Source: Marinospirillum sp035271045
GTDB lineage: Bacteria > Pseudomonadota > Gammaproteobacteria > Pseudomonadales > Halomonadaceae
NCBI RefSeq assembly: GCF_035271045.1
Contig: NZ_DATESC010000005.1
Location: 1 to 5,056 of the forward strand
DNA: 5,056 nucleotides
Direction of reading: 5' to 3'
Shown here: in pieces, positions 1 to 5,056 of the stretch
Layout of the letters: each line of letters starts with the position of its first letter
How positions within the stretch are numbered: the first letter of the stretch is position 1
Notes under the pieces: model-generated
What the model saw: only the letters and a program-made list of their open reading frames with translations
Databases searched by the model: none
What the model was told of the DNA's origin: nothing
Position numbers and translations under genes: made by a program

Positions 1-247
1 GTTGGACTATAAATGCGCTCACGCAGGCATTGTTTTTAAGGAAGTTAACGAAGCGTACACCACCCAAACCTGTTCGAGTTGTGGCAGCTTGCCCGAATCG
101 AGGCCGAGAGGTATCGCAGGACTTGGAATAAGAGAATGGACTTGCAGTGCGTGTGGTGCCACGCACGACTGCCGTGATGTTAATGCGGCCAAGAACATTC
201 TTGCGGTCGGACATGGCCGTCTAGCAGTAGGAATCCCCGTCCTTTAG
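1..247 (+). CDS. tnpB: TnpB (OrfB) RNA-guided nuclease, C-terminal fragment, 5' truncated by window edge
   Basis: The reading frame (codons from base 2, stop TAG at 245-247) is open to the window edge, so the TTG at 2-4 is an internal Leu codon and not a start. The visible 81 residues hold the zinc-finger insert with Cys24-x2-Cys27 and Cys48-x2-Cys51, then the last RuvC motif RDVNAAKNI with the presumed catalytic Asp59. The end LAVGIPVL is typical of proteobacterial IS200/IS605 TnpB proteins. TnpB is an omega-RNA-guided DNA endonuclease related to Cas12 that helps these elements persist. The first two RuvC acidic residues lie upstream and cannot be checked. One oddity is an extra Cys inside the usual HDRDxNAA motif, read here as HDCRDVNAA. 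Typical TnpB proteins are about 350-420 residues, so roughly four fifths is missing from view. Confidence 0.92.
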   Translation, partial: LDYKCAHAGIVFKEVNEAYTTQTCSSCGSLPESRPRGIAGLGIREWTCSACGATHDCRDVNAAKNILAVGHGRLAVGIPVL

Positions 248-280
248 GTCGGGGAGGATGTCAAATAATATCGCTTCCTT
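100..280 (+). ncRNA. Putative omega RNA (reRNA): scaffold from tnpB 3' end and right end, guide from flanking DNA
   Basis: In characterised systems such as ISDra2, the omega RNA is processed from the transcript covering the tnpB 3' end and the element's right end. Its guide of roughly 16-20 nt is read from DNA just outside the element. Here I see one hairpin in the tnpB tail, GCGGUC (203-208) with GGCCGU (215-220), six pairs including two G-U pairs and a 6-nt loop. A second is the right-end hairpin (235-254). The scaffold would end at TCAA (264) and the guide would start at 265 (ATAATATCGCTTCCTT...). The 5' end at about 100 is a guess, because processing sites cannot be read from sequence. 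The existence of the RNA is inferred from family knowledge plus these structures. Confidence 0.5.
231..264 (+). repeat. IS right-end hairpin with guide (GAAT) and cleavage (TCAA) tetramers
   Basis: GAAT (231-234) is followed by the stem-loop at 235-254 (five G+C pairs, a T-T mismatch, two more pairs, TTTA loop) and TCAA at 261-264. This order reproduces the right-end recognition architecture known from IS608, where TnpA binds the hairpin and cuts after TCAA. The hairpin overlaps the last codons and stop of tnpB, as is usual in compact elements. It is not a rho-independent terminator, because no T-tract follows the stem. Confidence 0.7.
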
Positions 281-294
281 TTAATTTAAAGGAA
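275..294. promoter_or_regulatory. Inverted repeat TTCCTTT-N6-AAAGGAA, possible operator
   Basis: A perfect 7-bp inverted repeat (275-281 and 288-294) separated by six A/T bases lies 10 bases past the inferred element end and 41 bases before the start codon at 336. Its size (20 bp in total) and position fit a site for a dimeric regulator of the downstream gene, but no regulator family can be named. As RNA it would be a weak A+U-rich hairpin, and no T-tract follows, so a terminator is unlikely. I could not find a convincing -35/-10 pair in 265-335. TAATAAT at 311-317 resembles a -10 box but has no good partner. Confidence 0.3.
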
Positions 295-335
295 TGGTTT
301 CGTTTTGAATTAATAATGCAATTGCAGGAGCAATT

Positions 336-1871
336 ATGAGTAAAACGCCACAAGGTGAGCTTTCATCTGGCACTGAGCAGATGGCGGATATTCAAACCGT
401 TGTTGATAACAGCCATCTTTCTGATAGCTATAAAAATTTGCACCGCCCCAGTGCCGATTTTGCAAGCCGTAGTGAATACCTTGAGCATGAACTGCAAATT
501 ATGCAGCCTAAGCGCTGGCGGCCTAACTTGCCTTTTCGGGATTACCGTTTTGAGTTTGAAGATGCTGTGCCTGCAATGGCGGCAACCATTGGTAAAGTCG
601 TTATGGTCGCAGCGATAGCCGCAACTTTTGCCAGCCCTTTAGGGCTTAGCGAAAGCTTTGTATTAGAAAATGTGCGTTACGAACTGCTGATCGTTGCTTT
701 TTTTATTATTTTACTTTCGGGCTTTATTTTACCCACCGCTAACTTAGCCGGTACGCACGGCCCTTTAATTCCTTTAATTCCCATTGTTGTGGCTGCTGGT
801 GGTCACCCAATGGCATTTGGCTTATTGATTGGTGCTTTTGGTTTAATTCTAGCCTTTAGTAAAGGTGGCAGTTTATTAGCCCGTTTAACCAGTAAAGGGG
901 TTTGTGGGGGGTTGTTACTTTACCTAGGTTTTATTGGTACAACGTCACAGGTTGCTAAGTTGTTTACTTGGGCTGAAGGCATTGGTATGACACACATTGC
1001 TTTTATTGTTATTTTTGCCACCATTGTGCTTTATGCAGTATTAGAAAGCATTAATAAGCGCTGGTTGGCTGTTCCTTTAAGTTGTGTTTTAGGTGGTGGT
1101 TTGGCTTTCTTTTTAGGTGCGCCATTTGAATTTAAAACAGCGCCGGGTATGCCAATTATTGACCCAACTTATTGGTGGGGCGAGACAAGCGGTTGGATGC
1201 TAGGTCTGCCAACACTTGAAAGTTTTATTGTGGTATTACCTTTTGCAATCCTTGCTGTTGCTATGTGGTCGCCTGACTTTTTGGGTCATCAAGTCTTTCA
1301 AAAGATAAGTTATCCACAGCGCACCGAGCGTGTGCAGATGAACATTGATGACACCATGATGAGCGCATCGGTTAGGCAAACGTTTGGTTCGCTTTTGGGT
1401 GGTGCTAACTTTGCATCCTCGTGGGGAACTTACATTGTTCCTGCTGCGATAGCTAAGCGCCCGATTCCTGCTGGCGCTATTTTAACGGCAATTTTTTGTG
1501 TTATCGCTGGTGTTTGGGGCTACCCAATGGACCTTGCTATTTGGCAGCCAGTGCTGTGTGTGGCTTTAATTGTGGGGGTGTTTGTTCCTTTGCTTGAAGC
1601 TGGTATGGAAATGACGCGTGAAGGAAAAACCACTCAATCCGCCGCGATTGTGGTGTTCTCTTCAGCTTTGGTAAACCCTGCTTTTGGTTGGTCATTAACC
1701 ATTTTACTGGATAATTTGGGATTGATTGGCTGTAAAGAACGCAGCGCTGAGTTAACGCATATGAGCCGTTGGATTATTCCTTTAGGTGTGTTTATTATTT
1801 TAACGGGCGTTATGGCAATGGTTGGTTTGTTACCGGGTATTCCAGCCCTGATGCCAAGTTTCAGAGGTTAG
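336..1871 (+). CDS. DUF3360 family multi-pass inner-membrane protein, putative transporter
   Basis: This 511-residue protein matches my memory of the DUF3360 family of gammaproteobacterial membrane proteins at full length. A hydrophilic N-terminus of about 75 residues ends in the strongly family-like block LHRP...LEHELQIMQPKRWRPNLPFRDYRFE (residues 35-73). Then come about 11-13 hydrophobic segments, for example near 78-100, 115-132, 159-173, 190-206, 219-236, 243-262, 293-311, 378-392, 403-421, 434-458 and 479-498. The stretches TANLAGTHGPLIP (134-146) and DDTMMSASVRQTFGSLLGG followed by NFASSWGTY (338-366) are polar, Gly-rich and sit between helices. They resemble the two inverted half-helix regions of the NCS2 (UraA) and SulP/SLC26 fold. 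That suggests an anion or nucleobase-like transporter, but the substrate is unknown. AGGAG (326-330), 5 bases before ATG 336, supports this start over the downstream Met16. The catalase gene follows after 102 bases. Confidence 0.88.
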   Translation: MSKTPQGELSSGTEQMADIQTVVDNSHLSDSYKNLHRPSADFASRSEYLEHELQIMQPKRWRPNLPFRDYRFEFEDAVPAMAATIGKVVMVAAIAATFASPLGLSESFVLENVRYELLIVAFFIILLSGFILPTANLAGTHGPLIPLIPIVVAAGGHPMAFGLLIGAFGLILAFSKGGSLLARLTSKGVCGGLLLYLGFIGTTSQVAKLFTWAEGIGMTHIAFIVIFATIVLYAVLESINKRWLAVPLSCVLGGGLAFFLGAPFEFKTAPGMPIIDPTYWWGETSGWMLGLPTLESFIVVLPFAILAVAMWSPDFLGHQVFQKISYPQRTERVQMNIDDTMMSASVRQTFGSLLGGANFASSWGTYIVPAAIAKRPIPAGAILTAIFCVIAGVWGYPMDLAIWQPVLCVALIVGVFVPLLEAGMEMTREGKTTQSAAIVVFSSALVNPAFGWSLTILLDNLGLIGCKERSAELTHMSRWIIPLGVFIILTGVMAMVGLLPGIPALMPSFRG

Positions 1872-1973
1872 TTTTTAACTATCACTAATCTTTATTTACT
1901 TTACCCTTTGTGTTCTGGTGTGTAGTCTTATTACAGGCTATCTACTTACCTATAAACTAAAGGTATAAAAAAT

Positions 1974-3425
1974 ATGAGTGATAAACCTAAATTAACGTCT
2001 GTTTCTGGCTGCCCCATTGCCAATAACCAAGACAGTTTAACGGCTGGCGCACGTGGTCCTATGTTAATGCAAGATGTTTGGTTTTTAGAAAAGCTTGCCC
2101 ACTTTGACCGTGAAGTTATTCCAGAGCGCCGTATGCACGCTAAAGGTTCAGGTGCTTTTGGTAACTTTACCGTCACCCATGACATTACCCAGTACACTAA
2201 AGCAGCTTTGTTTACTGAAGTCGGTAAAAAAACTGATATGTTTGTGCGCTTTTCAACCGTTGCCGGTGAGCGTGGTGCTGCCGATGCTGAGCGTGATATT
2301 CGCGGTTTTGCAATGCGCTTTTATACCGAGCAAGGCAACTGGGATTTAGTGGGTAATAACACGCCCGTATTTTTCTTTCGTGATCCCTTAAAATTTCCCG
2401 ATCTTAATCACGCTGTTAAACGTGATCCACGCACCAATATGCGTAGCGCCACCAATAATTGGGATTTTTGGACGGGTTTACCCGAAGCGCTGCACCAAAT
2501 TACCGTGGTGATGAGCGATCGTGGTATTCCTGCCACTTACCGCCATATGCACGGTTTTGGTTCACATACCTTTAGCTTTATTAACGCTAAACATGAGCGC
2601 TATTGGGTGAAGTTTCACTTTAAAACCCAGCAAGGTATTAAAAACTTAACCGACCAAGAAGCAGCAGAGCTGGTGGGTAATGACCGCGAAAGTTCGCAGC
2701 GTGATTTATACCAAGCTATTGAAAAGGGTGATTTTCCGCGCTGGACAATGTATGTACAAATTATGCCAGAAGCCGATGCAGCCAAAGTTCCTTACCATCC
2801 TTTTGACTTAACCAAAGTTTGGCCAAAAGCCGATTATCCATTAATTGAAGTCGGTTATTTTGAGTTAAACAAAAACCCAGAAAACTACTTTGCGGATGTT
2901 GAGCAAGCGGCTTTTAACCCAGCGCACATTGTACCAGGCATTAGTTTTTCGCCTGACCGTATGTTGCAGGGGCGTTTGTTCTCTTATGGTGATGCACAGC
3001 GTTACCGTTTAGGTGTTAACCATGCACAAATTCCAGTAAATACACCGCGCTGCCCAGTGCATAGCTACCACCGCGATGGTGCAATGCGTGTCGATGGTAA
3101 CCAAGGTGGTCGTTTGCATTATGAGCCAAACAGCCAAGGTGAATGGCAAGAGCAGCTAGACTTTTCAGAACCACCTTTGGTACTAGAAGGCGCAGCAGAT
3201 CGCTTTGATTATTGGGAAACTGAGCCAGACTACTTCACTCAGCCTGGCAACCTGTTTCGTCTGATGAGTGCTGAACAGCAGCAGGTCTTGTTTGAAAATA
3301 CGGCACGCAATATGAACGGTGTGCCCGATGACATTAAAATGAAACACATCTGTCATTGTATGCAGGCTGACCCAGCTTATGGGCAAGGTATTGCCAAGGC
3401 GCTGGGTATTTCGTTACCAAAATAA
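1974..3425 (+). CDS. katA: Monofunctional haem catalase, small-subunit (clade 3) type
   Basis: This protein dismutates hydrogen peroxide to water and oxygen. Its 483 residues match the usual length of small-subunit clade-3 catalases such as the Proteus mirabilis enzyme (about 484). The active-site signature FDREVIPERRMHAKGSGAFG spans residues 44-63 with catalytic His55. Asn128 lies in LVGNNTPVFF, and the proximal haem-ligand signature RLFSYGDAQR (334-343) supplies Tyr338. The His-to-Asn spacing of 73 and His-to-Tyr spacing of 283 equal those of human catalase (75, 148, 358). There is no signal peptide, so it is probably cytoplasmic, and no C-terminal flavodoxin-like extension of large-subunit catalases. 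TAAAGG (1958-1963) is a plausible ribosome site, with a rather long 10-base spacer. The 1872-1973 gap shows neither a terminator nor a clear OxyR four-part ATAG/CTAT site, so transcription may continue from the upstream gene. The symbol katA is used by family similarity; katB is equally possible. Confidence 0.97.
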   Translation: MSDKPKLTSVSGCPIANNQDSLTAGARGPMLMQDVWFLEKLAHFDREVIPERRMHAKGSGAFGNFTVTHDITQYTKAALFTEVGKKTDMFVRFSTVAGERGAADAERDIRGFAMRFYTEQGNWDLVGNNTPVFFFRDPLKFPDLNHAVKRDPRTNMRSATNNWDFWTGLPEALHQITVVMSDRGIPATYRHMHGFGSHTFSFINAKHERYWVKFHFKTQQGIKNLTDQEAAELVGNDRESSQRDLYQAIEKGDFPRWTMYVQIMPEADAAKVPYHPFDLTKVWPKADYPLIEVGYFELNKNPENYFADVEQAAFNPAHIVPGISFSPDRMLQGRLFSYGDAQRYRLGVNHAQIPVNTPRCPVHSYHRDGAMRVDGNQGGRLHYEPNSQGEWQEQLDFSEPPLVLEGAADRFDYWETEPDYFTQPGNLFRLMSAEQQQVLFENTARNMNGVPDDIKMKHICHCMQADPAYGQGIAKALGISLPK

Positions 3426-3443
3426 ACTACCAGTACGTCTTAG

Positions 3444-4628
3444 TTAAAGCGCTTTTAAGTAGTTAAGCCATTGTTTTGCCGCTGCTGCTTCGTTGCTAGC
3501 TAAAAGGTTTTCTAGCAAGGGTTTGGCTAAAGCATAAGCCTGCATTTCGATGTAGGCATTGGCTATTAACAGCTCTAATCGCGCTTTTTCTTTGCCTTCT
3601 AATTTATCGGTAATTTTCTGCCAAGCGGTGATGGCTGCTTGCCAGTTGCCTTGCCTAAAATTCCATTCACCTAAGCGCTGCCAGTCATGGGTTGCTTGGC
3701 TTAGTTTGGCTAACCGTTCTAAAGCCTGTTGGGTGGATTGCTTATTGCTGGTTTGCAGCCAAGCCTGTGCGGCTAATTTATTTAATTTTAAGTTGTCTGG
3801 CTGGTTAGCTAATTGCGCTTCAAAAATGGTTGCTGCTCTTAAAGGTTGTTGGTCGGCTAATAAACGCCTTGCAAGTTGCACCTGTTCTTTATTGTTTAAA
3901 TAACCTTTTTCTTGCGCTAACTCTAGGGTTACTAGGGCTTGTTTATCTTGCTCTGCTAAAAGTTGCAGTTGCGCTAACTGTCCCCAAAGTTGTTGTTTTT
4001 CGGGTGTTAACACTAGGCGCTGGTGTTGTAATTTGGCTGCGTTTGCCCATTTTTCTTGGCGCTGAAAAATTGCTACACCTAGGCTTAACCAAGAATCTGG
4101 CTGGCGCACTTCTAAAGCATTTAATAACCAAGGCTCTGCCGCTTGCCATTTTTCTAACTGGGCTAAAAGTGCGGCTCGTAGGTAGTTGGCTTCGGCGCTG
4201 GGTTGTTCTTCATCTTGCCACCAAATTTCTAGTAGCTTTAGCGCAGATGTGTATTGGTTTTCGCCGGTTAAAAGGTGCAGGGTTATCCAACGCACGGCTT
4301 GTAGGCTGGATAAATCCAAGTATTCGCTATCTTCTTTTAAAACTTTTTGTAGCTGGGCTAGGGCTTTTTTTGACTGGTCTTTTTGCTGATAAACCTGCAC
4401 CAAAGCTCGTGCCACAAAAGCTCGCACAAAGGCTTGTTGTTCGGGCGTGCCTTGCGGTTGTTTAAACAGTGTTTCGCCTAAGTTAAGGGCTTCTTCTTGA
4501 GCATCGGCTGCCAAAGCTTCATTAATTTTATGTAGCTGCTGATATTGCACAGGGCTAAGCGCCACACTTTCTGCCTGAATAAATCCTGCAAAAAAGAATA
4601 AACAACTGGCTAGAATTAAACGCTTCAT
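3444..4628 (-). CDS. Exported TPR-repeat protein of a TonB2-type operon
   Basis: This 394-residue protein starts with a probable Sec signal peptide: MKR, a hydrophobic core at residues 4-17, and a cleavage site after IQA (residue 19, before ESVALS). The rest is almost wholly helical, rich in Leu, Ala and Gln, with TPR-like helix pairs. Examples are the segments around 122-153 (LLTGENQYTSALKLLEIWW), 147-171, 178-206, 212-237, 250-279 and 318-342 (RLGEWNFRQGNWQAAITAWQ). TPR repeats are protein-binding scaffolds, so a periplasmic adaptor role is inferred. The ATG overlaps the tonB stop by four bases (ATGA, 4625-4628), which suggests translational coupling. AGAGGG (plus-strand 4635-4640) also sits 6 bases upstream as its own ribosome site. 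Genes for TPR proteins directly after tonB are known to me from exbB-exbD-tonB2 clusters of Shewanella-like bacteria. The exact function is not established. The stop lies 18 bases from the convergent catalase stop. Confidence 0.85.
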   Translation of the reverse strand: MKRLILASCLFFFAGFIQAESVALSPVQYQQLHKINEALAADAQEEALNLGETLFKQPQGTPEQQAFVRAFVARALVQVYQQKDQSKKALAQLQKVLKEDSEYLDLSSLQAVRWITLHLLTGENQYTSALKLLEIWWQDEEQPSAEANYLRAALLAQLEKWQAAEPWLLNALEVRQPDSWLSLGVAIFQRQEKWANAAKLQHQRLVLTPEKQQLWGQLAQLQLLAEQDKQALVTLELAQEKGYLNNKEQVQLARRLLADQQPLRAATIFEAQLANQPDNLKLNKLAAQAWLQTSNKQSTQQALERLAKLSQATHDWQRLGEWNFRQGNWQAAITAWQKITDKLEGKEKARLELLIANAYIEMQAYALAKPLLENLLASNEAAAAKQWLNYLKAL

Positions 4629-5056
4629 TGGTTACCCTCTAAACGAAATTCTAAACGCTGCCTAAGTTGGCGGTTAGGTCCGCTACCTAATTCATAGGCA
4701 GCAAAACGCCAGCGAGCTATGGCACGACGAGCCGCACGTTCAAAGAGGTGCTTGGGTTCAGCATCTACCACACGAATAGTGTCTGCTAGCACCTTGCCTT
4801 CAGAGTCGACTTCAAAAACCAGTTCTACCCAACCTTCTTGCCGCCTTGCCATTGCTTGGCGTGGGTAACGCGGTGCTTCACGGTAAACGGGCACATCGGC
4901 ACTGGAATCTATGCCCAAGTTTTGTAGGCTGGGTGTGGCGGTGGCATCTAGGCCGGTATCAATAGCGGGTAATGGCAGGTTCAACGCATCACTGGCATTA
5001 CTCACCGCAAATTCACTGCGGCTGGCACTGCTACTGGTCGACTGCTGCTGAGTTTC
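4625..5056 (-). CDS. tonB: TonB energy-transducing protein, C-terminal part (5' end beyond window)
   Basis: The frame is open from the TGA stop (4625-4627 on the plus strand) to the window edge, giving 143 codons. The GTG at 5003-5005 is internal: upstream codons continue with a Ser/Gln-rich linker (QQQSTSSSAS), so it should not be taken as the start. The TonB C-terminal domain is clear: APRYPRQAM (fragment residues 44-53), then REG-like QEGWVELVFEVDSEGKV (73-89), an amphipathic helix FERAARRAIARWRF (105-118), and a final strand RQRLEFRLE. TonB carries energy from the ExbB-ExbD proton channel across the periplasm to the TonB boxes of outer-membrane receptors for iron chelates, cobalamin and other substrates. 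The acidic LPLPAIDTG and DVPVYREAPRYP region resembles TonB2-type proteins of about 200 residues. If so, about 60 residues, including the N-terminal membrane anchor, lie outside the window. The TPR gene follows with a 4-base overlap. Confidence 0.92.
   Translation of the reverse strand, partial: ETQQQSTSSSASRSEFAVSNASDALNLPLPAIDTGLDATATPSLQNLGIDSSADVPVYREAPRYPRQAMARRQEGWVELVFEVDSEGKVLADTIRVVDAEPKHLFERAARRAIARWRFAAYELGSGPNRQLRQRLEFRLEGNQ
4635..4640 (-). promoter_or_regulatory. Ribosome binding site AGAGGG for the TPR gene
   Basis: Read on the minus strand, AGAGGG lies inside the last codons of tonB, 6 bases upstream of the TPR gene ATG. It supports this start and shows that the downstream gene can recruit ribosomes itself in addition to any coupling through the ATGA overlap. 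Confidence 0.6.

Larger units (their letters stand above)
1..264 (+). mobile_element. Right-hand end of an IS200/IS605-family element (truncated by window edge)
   Basis: This is the 3' tail of a tnpB gene followed by a typical IS605-type subterminal structure. A GAAT tetramer (231-234) precedes a hairpin with stem CCCCG (235-239) and CGGGG (250-254), two further pairs (241-242 with 247-248) and a TTTA loop. After the hairpin come AGGATG and then TCAA (261-264). In the well-studied IS608, the right cleavage site is TCAA and it is recognised through a GAAT guide tetramer just 5' of the right-end hairpin, so both elements are matched here. The boundary at 264 is therefore inferred from analogy. 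Such elements move by single-stranded peel-and-paste transposition with a TnpA tyrosine transposase and leave no target duplication. Whether tnpA is present, and where the left end lies, cannot be seen. The segment is richer in G+C than the following genes. Confidence 0.8.

Noticed and set aside
234..255. Rho-independent terminator after tnpB
   Set aside because: The stem is G+C-rich but is followed by AGGATGTCAA instead of a T-tract. The hairpin matches the right-end structure of IS605-type elements.
1872..1973. OxyR site or sigma-70 promoter for the catalase
   Set aside because: Single CTAT tetramers occur, but not in the spaced ATAG-N7-CTAT-N7-ATAG-N7-CTAT pattern. TATAAA at 1951-1956 is too close to the ATG to leave the ribosome site in the transcript. 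A weak TACCT/AGGTA repeat (1947-1951, 1961-1965) was judged chance.
1946..2197. 83-codon open frame on the minus strand over the catalase start
   Set aside because: It lies antisense to the conserved catalase N-terminus and shows no family resemblance; it is a shadow frame.
3830..4465. 211-codon open frame on the plus strand opposite the TPR gene
   Set aside because: It is antisense to a well-supported gene. Its Leu/Val/Ala-rich translation mirrors the Gln/Lys/Ala codons of the TPR gene, it has no recognisable motif, and no credible ribosome site was found.
4602..4628. Lipobox-like LASC at residues 6-9 of the TPR protein
   Set aside because: The Cys is at position 9, too close to the N-terminus for a usual lipoprotein signal, and the hydrophobic core continues past it to an IQA cleavage site. 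A Sec type I signal fits better.
4625..5005. A complete 126-residue gene starting at the GTG at 5003-5005 (minus strand)
   Set aside because: The frame stays open to the window edge with a Ser/Gln-rich linker, and a TonB needs an N-terminal membrane anchor that is absent here. The gene is truncated by the window and does not start here.
1..5056. CRISPR array, tRNA or rRNA genes
   Set aside because: No regularly spaced direct repeats and no recognisable tRNA arm pattern or rRNA sequence were seen on either strand.

Overview
The window looks like a chromosomal segment of a gammaproteobacterium of moderate G+C. The evidence is a DUF3360 family membrane protein, a clade-3 catalase, and a TonB2-type tonB followed by a TPR gene, a layout I associate with marine or aquatic Gammaproteobacteria such as Alteromonadales and Oceanospirillales. 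I cannot name the genus from sequence alone. Four genes or gene parts follow the tail of a mobile element, and the window is gene-dense, with no gene-free stretch above about 105 bases.

Left edge (1-264): the last 81 codons of a TnpB-type protein (RNA-guided nuclease of IS200/IS605 elements), carrying the zinc-finger cysteines and the last RuvC motif. It runs directly into the element's right end: a GAAT tetramer, a G+C-rich hairpin and a terminal TCAA. The tnpB 3' end and right end should together encode the scaffold of an omega RNA (reRNA), whose guide would be copied from the host DNA starting at about 265. By my count the first 240 bases are about 53% G+C, against about 43% in a sample of the next gene (781-960), which fits an acquired element.

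Middle (265-3425, plus strand): a 71-base leader with a 7-bp inverted repeat, then a 511-residue DUF3360 multi-pass membrane protein, then 102 bases later a complete 483-residue monofunctional haem catalase with all key residues. No terminator is visible between them, so co-transcription is possible. The transporter's substrate is unknown, and its pairing with a catalase is the most biologically open question here.

Right side (3444-5056, minus strand, convergent with the catalase): the C-terminal part of a TonB protein, cut by the window edge, overlaps by 4 bases (ATGA) a gene for a secreted TPR-repeat protein. This looks like the distal end of a TonB2-type energy-transduction operon, whose exbB/exbD genes would lie beyond 5056. 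TonB transmits inner-membrane proton-motive force to outer-membrane receptors, and the TPR protein is a presumed periplasmic accessory. A link between iron uptake and the catalase is conceivable but is not shown by the sequence.
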